Virus record (IMG/VR): IMGVR_UViG_3300050342_000044
Coordinates: 1 to 29,162 of that record
Source of the DNA: a virus
Reading direction: 5' to 3' (one strand)
DNA: 29,162 nt
The position numbers and the translations under genes are program-made. Below the pieces are notes generated by a model. It searched no databases and was not told the DNA's origin. It saw only the letters and a program-made list of their open reading frames with translations. Below are positions 7,819 through 14,512 of this stretch, piece by piece; positions within the stretch are counted from its first letter, which is position 1; each line of letters opens with the position of its first letter.

Positions 7819-8049
7819 ATGTGTAGCCGCGAGTTTGAACGTTTAAGGCGGATGCAAGAGGAAGCCGAAAAGCTTCCCAGGAAAGTTGCCATAGTCTGTA
7901 ATTACCACGTGTGGTGTAACGGCGTCGGCGACTGTGAGAAATGCCCGTTTCTGTTGGAGTTGAAAATTGTGGATTTGGACAAGGTTGACAAGGTTTTTGG
8001 GGAGTGTGGGGAAACAAGTGGCGTGCAAACTTGTCCATGTGAAGGCTGA
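7819..8049 (+). CDS. Small Cys-rich protein
   Basis: The 76-residue protein starts with a charged helix (EFERLRRMQEEAEKLPRK) and continues with Cys in CNYHVWCNG, CEKCPF and a final CPCEG. The spacing suggests one or two metal sites. No family recognised. It overlaps the next gene in another frame. Confidence 0.5.
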   Translation: MCSREFERLRRMQEEAEKLPRKVAIVCNYHVWCNGVGDCEKCPFLLELKIVDLDKVDKVFGECGETSGVQTCPCEG

Positions 8050-8263
8050 CAGAATCTGCAGAATCTGCGGCTCAGTAATATTGAAGGGGGAGAAAGCCTA
8101 CCAGATCAAAAGGTCCAGCGGATACCGCTACGAATGCGTGAAATGCCATCGAAACTGTGAAAACTCAAACTTGGTTTACAGCCCCTTCTTCAAAGCTTGG
8201 TGGAAGCGGATCGATTTGCCTGAGGGCCCCGCCATACTGTTCAAAAAGCGAAACGTCTATTAG
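8018..8263 (+). CDS. Small zinc-finger protein
   Basis: CRICG and CVKCHRNC, 27 residues apart, form a two-CxxC zinc site; the middle GEKAYQIKRSSGYRYEC is a beta hairpin as in treble-clef zinc fingers, and the tail is basic and aromatic (KAWWKRIDLP). The start is uncertain: GTG at 8018 or GTG at 8039 are both possible, with a GGGGAG stretch about 15 bases before the first. I recognise no named family. Confidence 0.5.
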   Translation: MACKLVHVKADRICRICGSVILKGEKAYQIKRSSGYRYECVKCHRNCENSNLVYSPFFKAWWKRIDLPEGPAILFKKRNVY

Positions 8264-8294
8264 ATGATTCCTTCCCGTTTTCTTTCGGGCTTCA

Positions 8295-9092
8295 ATGACG
8301 CATTTTGACAAAGCGCTTGTAATTGGCGACATGCATGTTGGAAGCAAATATGCTCTGATGCCTCGATTTTTCCGCAACTATCGGGCCAACAGCGTGCAAC
8401 GATATATTCTCCGAAAATGGTTAGAAATGAAGGAAAACGTTGGAAAAATACCACTACTAATCCATCTCGGGGACCCCATTGAAGGCCTCGGAGAAAAAGA
8501 AAAGGGCAAATATGTTTGGACCACAGATTTAGACATGCAAGTTGAATGCGCAGCTGAGCTTGTCAAAATGCTGGACTATGACGCAGCTGTGTCCGTCAGC
8601 AGTAGCCAATACCATTCAAACGTTAACCCCGACACTGACAAATATTTCGCGGACATGATAGGTGCAAAACTTGATTTTGAACACTTCTTGGATCCTTGGG
8701 GAAATGGGTGGAGAATACATGTTCAACATTACATTCCCGTAAGTTCAAGTGGAGCATGGCAATACCGCACCACGCAACTAGCTACGGAACTTGTCGCCGC
8801 CTTGTTAAACCAACAAGAAATTGGGAAGATAAGAATTTTGATAAGAGGACACGCGCACTACTTTGTCTACGCGGGCTACAGCAGCAATCTCGCGTATGTT
8901 AATCCATGCTGGAAAGCGAGGGACCCCTACCTAGCGCGTAAAGGGTTAAGGTTCATTCCGAAAATGGGCTATACAATCTTATACTTCAACGACGACGGAA
9001 GCTTCGACTGGGACATTAAACCCTTCAACATTTTGAAGCCGGCAACCACAAAAATCGAAGTGAAAAACCATGCGAATCAGTATAAAAAGTGA
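8295..9092 (+). CDS. Calcineurin-like metallophosphoesterase
   Basis: The 265-residue protein has the family's metal-binding motifs: GDMHVG at 11-16, GD at 59-60 (HLGDPIEG) and GHAH at 185-188, with further His at 142 and 145. The usual GNHD/E motif appears as SSSQYH at about 102-107, a departure at the position that normally contributes an Asn and His. Viral members of this superfamily are often called Mre11-like or phage phosphoesterases and may process DNA or nucleotides; substrate is unknown. It sits among early genes, consistent with DNA metabolism. Confidence 0.8.
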   Translation: MTHFDKALVIGDMHVGSKYALMPRFFRNYRANSVQRYILRKWLEMKENVGKIPLLIHLGDPIEGLGEKEKGKYVWTTDLDMQVECAAELVKMLDYDAAVSVSSSQYHSNVNPDTDKYFADMIGAKLDFEHFLDPWGNGWRIHVQHYIPVSSSGAWQYRTTQLATELVAALLNQQEIGKIRILIRGHAHYFVYAGYSSNLAYVNPCWKARDPYLARKGLRFIPKMGYTILYFNDDGSFDWDIKPFNILKPATTKIEVKNHANQYKK

Positions 9093-9216
9093 AAGAATCG
9101 TCACGAAAGCTTCAGACTGGAACTTTGAAATGGAAACCTACACGTCTAGAGAGACTCTACCTTCGTTTGACATTCAAACAGTCTTAAAGTATTGGAAGCA
9201 CAAGGGGGAACTGTAA
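9070..9216 (+). CDS. Small hypothetical protein (48 aa)
   Basis: ATG at 9070 lies within the end of the phosphoesterase gene in another frame and reads 48 codons to TAA. The product has a basic N-terminus (MRISIKSERIV) and a Lys/Trp-containing end. No family recognised. Its stop comes 11 bases before the first GGANN array. Confidence 0.4.
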   Translation: MRISIKSERIVTKASDWNFEMETYTSRETLPSFDIQTVLKYWKHKGEL

Positions 9217-9227
9217 CTAAGATGGTT

Positions 9228-9302
9228 GGAGCGGAATGGAATGGATGGGAGGGGAAAGGACTTGAGAGGAAAGGACTGGAAAGGAGCGGAGGCGATTGGT
9301 TG
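9228..9302 (+). repeat. GGANN pentamer array A (15 units)
   Basis: Fifteen consecutive 5-base units in perfect register, mostly GGA followed by two variable bases (ggagc, ggaat, ggaat, ggatg, ggagg, ggaaa, ggact and so on), with three imperfect units. All GGA triplets are on the plus strand. The 26-base spacer to array B, partly AT-rich (cattaattattgtag), is the only break. Confidence 0.85.
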
Positions 9303-9328
9303 CATTAATTATTGTAGTAGAATAGAAA

Positions 9329-9418
9329 GGACTGGACCGGATTGGAGTGGTCCGGATTGGAGAGGAGGGGAAAGGAATGGTCCGGACTGGAGTGGAGAGG
9401 AGAGGAATGGAAAGGAGG
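9329..9418 (+). repeat. GGANN pentamer array B (18 units), supplies a ribosome binding site
   Basis: Eighteen units in perfect 5-base register, 16 with GGA and two with GGT. The block ggaat-ggtcc is followed by ggact-ggagt-ggaga, and variants of that order recur. The last units (GGAAAGGAGGG) form a consensus ribosome binding site ahead of the GTG start at 9432, so the array end is part of the gene's translation signal. Confidence 0.85.
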
Positions 9419-9431
9419 GATTGTTGTCAAC

Positions 9432-9950
9432 GTGAACGTTAAAAAGTGGGTTGTCTCGATTCGAGGTAAAAAACTCTTACAGAACAATCCTGAAAGCGGA
9501 AGATTAAAAGGTCCGGAAAAGGAGACTCCGCCTGAGCTTCTGCTTTACAGAGACGAGAATGGAAACATTTGCCAGCCGGCGATCCACATTAAAAAAGCGA
9601 TAGAACATGCTGCTGGCACGATAAATCGGAAATATATTCCGCTTATAAGGGCATATCTTCAAATTGAACCCGAAATGATCCCGCATAAAAATCAGAAGTG
9701 GAAGCCTTTCGGCGCGTGGACTGTGGTTAAAGCAGCGAAAAACGCCAGGGTTTGGAAGACGCGTCCAATGATTGAAAACTGGGAGTTAACCTTCACAGTT
9801 ATCTCGCTTAACCCGAAGGAATTAAACGGCGAGTTGATTAAAACCGCGTTGGAGAAGGCTGGCGCTCTCTACGGGATCGGCGACTGGCGTCCTCAGAAAG
9901 GCGGAAGCTTCGGATTATTTGAACTAGTTCAATTTGAAGAGGTAAACTAA
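9432..9950 (+). CDS. Conserved phage protein of unknown function (RxRP...GIGDWRP type)
   Basis: I take GTG 9432 as start, 13 bases after GGAGGG; longer readings into the GGANN array are low-complexity and unlikely. The 172-residue product has features I recall from a phage protein family without known function: a PAIHIKKAIEHAAG helix, a KTRPMIENWELTFTV strand block and a glycine-rich end AGALYGIGDWRPQKGGSFGLF. The G-rich end and beta strands suggest a compact alpha/beta fold. It is flanked on both sides by GGANN arrays, and a diverged copy of its last 21 codons lies downstream. Confidence 0.6.
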   Translation: MNVKKWVVSIRGKKLLQNNPESGRLKGPEKETPPELLLYRDENGNICQPAIHIKKAIEHAAGTINRKYIPLIRAYLQIEPEMIPHKNQKWKPFGAWTVVKAAKNARVWKTRPMIENWELTFTVISLNPKELNGELIKTALEKAGALYGIGDWRPQKGGSFGLFELVQFEEVN

Positions 9951-9952
9951 CC

Positions 9953-10012
9953 GGAGAGGAAGGGAGTGGAAAGGAGAGGAGTGGAATGGAGAGGAAGGGA
10001 GCAGAGTGGGGT
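9953..10012 (+). repeat. GGANN pentamer array C (12 units)
   Basis: Starts two bases after the stop codon of the preceding gene and holds 12 units in register, ten of them GGA. It runs directly into the gene-tail remnant at 10011-10076. Confidence 0.85.
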
Positions 10013-10076
10013 GAAAGACGCTGACGGCGGAAGCTTCGGGCTGTTTGAGGTAGCTAAATTTAGAGAAGTTAATTAG
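10011..10076 (+). pseudogene. Diverged 3' remnant duplicating the end of the preceding gene
   Basis: Twenty-one codons from GTG 10011 to TAG 10076 encode a peptide that ends GGSFGLFEVAKFREVN. The intact gene ends GGSFGLFELVQFEEVN. The two DNA stretches share the first 14 bases of this block and then differ at many sites, mostly synonymous or conservative, so this is the tail of a separate relative rather than a fresh tandem copy. It lies between GGANN arrays C and D. It is probably too short to be a working gene. Confidence 0.8.
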
Positions 10077-10080
10077 TATT

Positions 10081-10250
10081 GGAATGGACTGGATTGGAAA
10101 GGAGCGGAGTGGATTGGAGAGGAATGGATAGGAAGGGAGAGGAATGGGAAAGGAGCGGTCGGGCCGGGTAGGAGCGGAACGTATAGGAATGGAGTGGATT
10201 GGAGTGGAACGGACTGGAAGGGAGTGGACCGGAGTGGAAAGGAGTGAGTG
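10081..10250 (+). repeat. GGANN pentamer array D (about 34 units)
   Basis: The longest array. Units keep a 5-base register from 10081 to 10145, slip by one base near 10146 and again near 10170, then resume register to 10250. Most units are GGA plus two variable bases; a few carry GGT, GGC or GTA. It ends just before the zinc-ribbon gene at 10275. The 324-base gap 9951-10274 between genes is filled by arrays C and D and the gene-tail remnant. Confidence 0.85.
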
Positions 10251-10274
10251 AAAAATGGTTAAGGATGAAAAAGC

Positions 10275-10505
10275 ATGTCGCCGAAATACGACGGCAACTA
10301 TTATTGCCCCAGATGCGGCAAATGGTATCCCGTAGAGGAGATTCTTTGGTATGAAACACGGTTCGTTGATTACGAAGGAAACACGGTTTTGGTTTACCGG
10401 CGTTTTCCAATATGCCCAGTGCACCACATCCATCTTCGCACCACCGCCCACTACAGCATGAGCCAGAAGCAGCGTCGAGCGTTAAAAAGCGCGTTTAAAC
10501 CATAA
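10275..10505 (+). CDS. Zinc-ribbon protein
   Basis: The 76-residue product starts MSPKYDGNYYCPRCGKWY, with CPRC at 11-14, and a second site CPVHH about 40 residues later, giving a CxxC...CxxH(H) zinc pattern. The start follows GGATG with suitable spacing. The tail is basic (KQRRALKSAFKP). It could bind nucleic acid. It is the last gene before a U-rich terminator. Confidence 0.6.
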   Translation: MSPKYDGNYYCPRCGKWYPVEEILWYETRFVDYEGNTVLVYRRFPICPVHHIHLRTTAHYSMSQKQRRALKSAFKP

Positions 10506-10511
10506 AATATC

Positions 10512-10543
10512 GGATTTTTTAAATTTTAAGTTCTGCGTTTTTT
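10512..10543 (+). terminator. U-rich archaeal-type terminator
   Basis: Two T-runs (six T at 10515-10520 and six at 10538-10543) separated by AT-rich DNA follow the stop at 10505. Archaeal RNA polymerase stops at U-tracts without needing a hairpin. This would close the early operon. Confidence 0.5.
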
Positions 10544-10547
10544 AATC

Positions 10548-10555
10548 CTTATATT
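10548..10555 (+). promoter_or_regulatory. TATA box of the second (late) operon
   Basis: CTTATATT lies directly after the T-runs. A transcription start about 25 bases on, near 10577, would begin just before the GC-rich structured leader. No other gene-free stretch between here and 16 kb looks like a promoter, so this may drive the packaging and head genes. Confidence 0.45.
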
Positions 10556-10585
10556 TGCTGGATTTACCTTTTTGGTTCATGGTTT

Positions 10586-10662
10586 CCGGTGAACCGGCCG
10601 GGGACCCATTAGCTGTAGTTTGATTAAAAGGCGACTGTGCGGGTCCCCGGCGAAAACCGGGG
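10586..10662 (+). ncRNA. Structured leader with two mutually exclusive hairpins
   Basis: CCGG-TGAA-CCGG (10586-10597) forms a small tetraloop hairpin. CCGGGGACCC (10598-10607) pairs perfectly over 10 bases with GGGTCCCCGG (10641-10650). The segment CCCCGG (10645-10650) can instead pair with CCGGGG at 10657-10662 across a CGAAAA loop. Two complementary partners for one strand is the signature of an attenuator or riboswitch-like switch. No known riboswitch class was recognised. It lies in the 197-base gap between genes, upstream of the gene at 10703. Confidence 0.5.
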
Positions 10663-10702
10663 TGAGCCGCCGCCTTAGAGTGGCGTTCAGAGGACTTTAT
10701 CG

Positions 10703-10960
10703 ATGCCTGGCAAAAGAAGCCCTGTGAATCTTGTGCGGAGAATGGCTGTTAGGCTTGTCTTCGAGCATGCGTTTTTAGATAAGAAAAAAGGGGAAATCGT
10801 TTCCACGTTGGACCGCGCTGATATTGTTAAACTGTTAAGCCTAGGCGAGTTCAGGGTTTCAGATGTTCCAGACGTTGAGAGGGGCGAAGTGCTTGTTGAT
10901 AGTCGGGGTGAGGGAAGCCTTCAGCGGAGGGGTCAGCCTAAATGCCCGTTGAAACGTTGA
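10703..10960 (+). CDS. Small basic hypothetical protein
   Basis: ATG follows AGAGGA with eight-base spacing. The 85-residue product is basic at both ends, with a central helix-turn-like segment (STLDRADIVKLLSLGEF). No family was recognised. It is the first gene after the structured leader and so the one most likely affected by it. Confidence 0.55.
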   Translation: MPGKRSPVNLVRRMAVRLVFEHAFLDKKKGEIVSTLDRADIVKLLSLGEFRVSDVPDVERGEVLVDSRGEGSLQRRGQPKCPLKR

Positions 10961-11085
10961 CTAAGCATCTTTTTTCGCGGAACACTTGTCCGGCTAAAAA
11001 CTGTTTCATGCGTCAAAACCGCTGCGACGAGAAATGCACCTGGTGGACTTACGAGAAAGCTGCCCGCTTTCAAGGTGACATTTAA
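10942..11085 (+). CDS. Small Cys-rich protein (47 aa)
   Basis: Starts inside the end of the preceding gene and its TAA overlaps the next ATG (TAATG). The product has Cys in CPAKNC, CDEKC and an aromatic CTWW end, a likely single zinc site. The overlap at both ends supports translation although it is short. Confidence 0.5.
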   Translation: MPVETLTKHLFSRNTCPAKNCFMRQNRCDEKCTWWTYEKAARFQGDI

Positions 11086-11294
11086 TGGGCAGGTTTTACG
11101 CGCGTCTCGTCAGGAAAAAGCGTTTTCTAGGCTTGTATGCGAAGAGAAGCTTGAAAAAGGCTTTGGCACATGCTTTTGTAGGGTTTGTTTCAGGCTATAC
11201 GGTTGGTTTGCAGGCGACTCAAGCCTTGAACGTGGCTGTTTTAAGCGGGCTGATTTCCGCAGCCGCCTACTTCATGTATGAGATTTTAAAGTGA
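11085..11294 (+). CDS. Small membrane protein
   Basis: The 69-residue product has a strongly basic N-terminus (RKKRFLGLYAKRSLKK) and two adjacent hydrophobic segments, about residues 29-45 and 50-66. The size and shape would allow a holin-like role, but similar small membrane proteins are common in archaeal viruses and no motif decides. It overlaps the previous stop and is followed by a seven-base gap. Confidence 0.55.
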   Translation: MGRFYARLVRKKRFLGLYAKRSLKKALAHAFVGFVSGYTVGLQATQALNVAVLSGLISAAAYFMYEILK

Positions 11295-11300
11295 GCTTTC

Positions 11301-11777
11301 ATGGTGTGGTTTCATTTGAAACGTTGGCATATTCGCCAAATAGACGACCAAGACTACATTTTCATAGACGCGAAAATAGCCAACCCAATGGATCCCAAAA
11401 AATCGGAAAAGGTTGAGTTTCTCGTCGACACGGGGGCCACAGGCTGCGCTATAAGCAGCGAGTTGGCTGAAAAGCTTGACCTGGAAGCCAGCGGAGTGGT
11501 TGACGTTGGGTTGGCTGACGGCAGCTCGAAACGCGTGAAGGCTGCATATATATTGATAGAGGTTGGCGGACGCAAACTTTACACGTGGACCATTTACGAC
11601 AAAGGTTTCACGCCGATTTTAGGCTTAGACGTTATGCGCGTGTTAGGTATCCACGTGGATGTGCCTGAAAAGAAAGTGTTGTTTCCCTGCAAAGGCTTGA
11701 AGTTGAAGCGGGTGAGCCTTTACATGGGTTTGCCAGCGGCAACATACACTTTCACACTTCAATATGGAAGAGTGTAG
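11301..11777 (+). CDS. Retropepsin-like aspartic protease
   Basis: The 158-residue protein carries the single-chain half of a pepsin fold: catalytic DTGA at residues 43-46 within FLVDTGATGCAIS, a flap region near LADGSS (71-76) and the hydrophobic-hydrophobic-Gly motif ILGLD at 106-110. Members act as homodimers with one Asp each. Such clan AA proteases occur in retroviruses and as stand-alone proteins in bacteria and archaea. Here it lies in the virus operon upstream of the terminase; it could trim a virion protein or be a defence/counter-defence factor. A separate prohead protease exists downstream. Confidence 0.75.
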   Translation: MVWFHLKRWHIRQIDDQDYIFIDAKIANPMDPKKSEKVEFLVDTGATGCAISSELAEKLDLEASGVVDVGLADGSSKRVKAAYILIEVGGRKLYTWTIYDKGFTPILGLDVMRVLGIHVDVPEKKVLFPCKGLKLKRVSLYMGLPAATYTFTLQYGRV

Positions 11778-11783
11778 TTAAAA

Positions 11784-12581
11784 ATGGCTCCAGTCAAATT
11801 TTACGGCATATTCTTCCCATATTTGGGCGGAAAACATTTCCTACTCAAGGAATTGCTTAAAAGGATTCCGCCACACGACGTTTATGTGGAAGTTTTCGGT
11901 GGAAGCGCCGAACTACTATTCCATAAGCCTCCGAGCAAAATTGAAGTTTACAACGATATTGACGGGGATTTGGTTAACCTTTTCGAGGTTGTGAGAAACA
12001 ATTTTGACGAGTTCCATGAAAAAGCAAAATGGCTTCTTTACAGTCGACAATTAAATGACGAATGGAAAAAACAACCCATGCCAAACGATAAAATTGAAAG
12101 GGCCGTGAGGACATGGTATATTTACGAAACAAGCTTTGCTGGAAAAAAATTTGGCAGTTGGGGTTTTGGGCGTTCCCCAAGATGTATGCCCAAATCATTC
12201 TCTAACAAAATTGAAAAAGGCTTAAGCAAAATTCATGAACGATTAAAAAACGTTTACGTTGACCATTTAGACTTTCGCAAATGTATCAAAAATTGGGATT
12301 CGCCTTCAACATTCTTTTACATGGATCCGCCATATTACCAAGTGGAACAAGCTAATAAAATAAGCCTTAAAGAAAAAGACTATCAAGACTTAGCTGAGTT
12401 ATGTGCTAACGTAAAAGGCAAATTTCTGATAACATTGAATGATGCACCATTTATCCGTGAAACATTTAAAGATTTTAAAATTGAAACCGTTGAATCTCTG
12501 TTCACGGGTCGTGCAATAACAAGCGCTTCAAAGCGAAAAACAAGGGGCTATTACACTCATTTGTTGATTTCGAATTATTAA
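11784..12581 (+). CDS. D12-class DNA adenine methyltransferase
   Basis: The 265-residue enzyme has the N-terminal PYLGGKHFLL motif (residues 12-21) and VYVEVFGGSAELLF (33-46) for S-adenosylmethionine binding, and the catalytic DPPY at 181-184, in the order of the Dam-like D12 class. It methylates adenine N6 at a short site not readable from the sequence. There is no restriction enzyme gene beside it, so it is an orphan methylase, probably protecting viral DNA or marking it for packaging. Start at ATG 11784 follows TTAAAA with little ribosome binding site. Confidence 0.85.
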   Translation: MAPVKFYGIFFPYLGGKHFLLKELLKRIPPHDVYVEVFGGSAELLFHKPPSKIEVYNDIDGDLVNLFEVVRNNFDEFHEKAKWLLYSRQLNDEWKKQPMPNDKIERAVRTWYIYETSFAGKKFGSWGFGRSPRCMPKSFSNKIEKGLSKIHERLKNVYVDHLDFRKCIKNWDSPSTFFYMDPPYYQVEQANKISLKEKDYQDLAELCANVKGKFLITLNDAPFIRETFKDFKIETVESLFTGRAITSASKRKTRGYYTHLLISNY

Positions 12582-12594
12582 GAAGGGTTAAAGT

Positions 12595-12822
12595 GTGAGC
12601 GGAGAAAATCAAGATGTGCGCATACAATTAATCAATGATTTGAAAATCCTCTTTGACATAGCTTTGAAAACAAGTATAAAATTCCGAAAACGTGAAGAAT
12701 TAATGTTAAGTAAAGAATGGATGTCATTATGCTGCAACATCGCTAACACTATTAACGCTTTAACATTAAACGTTTGGAAGGAACAACTTGAAACTGCCAA
12801 AGTTAGGCTGGGAAGGGTGTAG
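12595..12822 (+). CDS. Small helical protein, paralogue of the next gene
   Basis: GTG start, 75 residues, all helical. It shares an order of motifs with the next product: (V)RxxLIxDLxxLF followed by IAxTINxL about 35 residues on and a charged helix of similar spacing. The two genes therefore look like a tandem duplication. Small paired helical proteins directly upstream of the large terminase are candidate small-terminase or accessory DNA-binding proteins, but no motif proves it. Confidence 0.55.
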   Translation: MSGENQDVRIQLINDLKILFDIALKTSIKFRKREELMLSKEWMSLCCNIANTINALTLNVWKEQLETAKVRLGRV

Positions 12823-12838
12823 AGGGGGTATCGTCTGA

Positions 12839-13162
12839 ATGGCTCGTAAAAAACGTTTAATTTACGCTGAAGAACTTGTTAAAAAAATCCAGAAATTCTA
12901 CGAATTGAAAACTCAAGATTTACGCGTCAAACTTATCTCTGATCTGGAAAGGCTTTTCCAAATAGCTAAACAGATGGCTGAAACTGCTGAAAACTCTGAA
13001 GACTGGATTCGCATAGCTGCGTTTATAGCGCAAACCATCAACAGCTTGGCTAAAAGCTACGATGAAACAAGGTTTAACGAGCAGATGAAGGAGCTGGAGA
13101 GGCTTATTGAGCAGGCGAAAAAGCGAGCTGGAAAGGCTCAAACGGGAACTCCAGTCGCTTGA
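12839..13162 (+). CDS. Helical protein upstream of large terminase (small terminase candidate)
   Basis: The 107-residue product is predicted to be a helical bundle with a coiled-coil C-terminal part (FNEQMKELERLIEQAKKR). It repeats the motif order of the preceding gene: LRVKLISDLERLFQIA and FIAQTINSLAKS. It ends inside the large terminase gene. Small terminase subunits are small, helical, oligomeric and lie at this position; sequence alone does not show an HTH. Confidence 0.5.
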   Translation: MARKKRLIYAEELVKKIQKFYELKTQDLRVKLISDLERLFQIAKQMAETAENSEDWIRIAAFIAQTINSLAKSYDETRFNEQMKELERLIEQAKKRAGKAQTGTPVA

Positions 13163-14501
13163 AGAAGGTGAGGCAGCTGAGGAAAGGCTTGAAGTATCCG
13201 ACGATCCTGTTGAGTTTTGCCGGAAATGGTTCAACCTCACGCCCACAGAATACCAGGCGAGGCTTCTCCGCGACAAAAGCAAGCGAATTGTTGTCCGATG
13301 GTGCCGGCAAGCAGGCAAAACAACAACCCTCGCCTTGAGGGCAATATGGTTTGCCCTCAGACACCCGAAAACATTGACGCTTATAGTGGCTCCAAGCCTT
13401 CGCCAAAGCATGATTTTGGCGGACAAACTTCAAGACTTCCTAACAAGCCTGCCATCGAGTTCACGGAAAGCGATCATTGATAAACTTCAGCGAACGGTTA
13501 TCCGCTTCAAAAACGCTTCAAGGATCGTGGCTCTTCCAAACAGCCCAAACCTTTTGAGGGGTTACACCGCCCACCAAGTTATATGCGACGAGGCTGCCTT
13601 CTTCCGAGACGACGAGCTTGTGTTTTACAACGTGCTCATGCCTATGCTAAGCACGACGGACGGGACGCTTATTGTTTCAAGCACGCCTTGGAGCACCGAC
13701 AGCGTCTTTTACAAAATGTGCATGAACCCCGAATACAGCCAGCATGTCGTCACATGGGAGGACGTTGTCAAAGCCGGCTTAGTCAAGCGCGAGTTCATCG
13801 AGGAAATGCGCCTAAGCATCCCCGAAGAGCGCTTCCAAAGAGAATTTGAAAGCAAGTTTGTCGAGGACATTGACGCTTGGCTGCCCCAAAGCCTGATAAC
13901 TTCATGCATTGACGCCGAGCTTCAGCCCTACGACTTCCACGACCAGCCTCAAGGAGACTTCTACATCGGCGTTGACTTCGGCAAACAACAAGACTACTCG
14001 GTTGTCGTGGTTGTCGAAAGGTTTCCAAACAACATTTTGAAGCTTGTCCACGTCCACCGCTTTCCATTGAACACGGAATATGCAAGCGTGATAGGCTATG
14101 TTAAAAGTCTCCAGGATCGTTGGAAAACTGTTCGCGCCGTTTACGCCGACATTACAGGCGTCGGCAACTATATTGTTGAGGACATGGTGCACAGCGGAAT
14201 CCAAAACGTGCAGGGCGTAACCTTCACGGTTCAAACCAAAGAGGATATGGCGACGGTTCTAAGGGAGAAAATGAGGCAAAAAGAGTTTCTAATTCCCTAT
14301 GAGCCTGTTCGGAGACGCCAAGACATTGACTTGTGCGCCGAGCTTAACGTTGAAAAATATGAGCTTATGAAAACCGGCCACATACGGTTCAGCCACCCGG
14401 AGGGAAGCCACGATGACGTGTTCTGGGCGACGGCTCTAGCCGTTTACGCAGCCGTCCAGTCACCTCTCCCCGGTAAAGGCGCCGTTTTATTGCCCCATTA
14501 A
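13107..14501 (+). CDS. Large terminase subunit
   Basis: TTG start at 13107 with GGAGAGG four bases upstream. The 464-residue protein has the packaging ATPase motifs: Walker A CRQAGKTT at 66-73, Walker B VICDE ending D161-E162, and coupling motif SSTPW at 191-195. The nuclease domain follows with VDFGKQQDYS (D290), YADITG (D348) and HDD at 435-437. It pumps viral DNA into the prohead and cuts it at the end. It is complete. The type of end it makes (pac or cos) cannot be told. Confidence 0.95.
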   Translation: MSRRKSELERLKRELQSLEEGEAAEERLEVSDDPVEFCRKWFNLTPTEYQARLLRDKSKRIVVRWCRQAGKTTTLALRAIWFALRHPKTLTLIVAPSLRQSMILADKLQDFLTSLPSSSRKAIIDKLQRTVIRFKNASRIVALPNSPNLLRGYTAHQVICDEAAFFRDDELVFYNVLMPMLSTTDGTLIVSSTPWSTDSVFYKMCMNPEYSQHVVTWEDVVKAGLVKREFIEEMRLSIPEERFQREFESKFVEDIDAWLPQSLITSCIDAELQPYDFHDQPQGDFYIGVDFGKQQDYSVVVVVERFPNNILKLVHVHRFPLNTEYASVIGYVKSLQDRWKTVRAVYADITGVGNYIVEDMVHSGIQNVQGVTFTVQTKEDMATVLREKMRQKEFLIPYEPVRRRQDIDLCAELNVEKYELMKTGHIRFSHPEGSHDDVFWATALAVYAAVQSPLPGKGAVLLPH

Positions 14502-14512
14502 GGTGATCTTGC

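Noticed and set aside
9226-9435. Plus-strand frame over arrays A and B encoding a Gly/Trp/Arg-rich repeat peptide
   Set aside because: The 15-base coding period follows from the pentamer repeat; no ribosome binding site and no conserved motif supports it.
9228-10250. GGANN arrays as a diversity-generating retroelement or CRISPR
   Set aside because: No reverse transcriptase, no template repeat, no unit with spacers of constant length and no cas genes in the window.
10254-10316. Short frame starting at ATG 10254 before the zinc-ribbon gene
   Set aside because: It stops after 20 codons, and the zinc-ribbon frame starting at 10275 has clear motif support.
9924-10451. Long minus-strand frame of 175 codons, rich in Ser, Pro and His, across the GGANN arrays
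   Set aside because: The five-base repeat on the plus strand avoids stop codons in several frames, so long frames arise by chance; the coding signals of the plus-strand genes are better.
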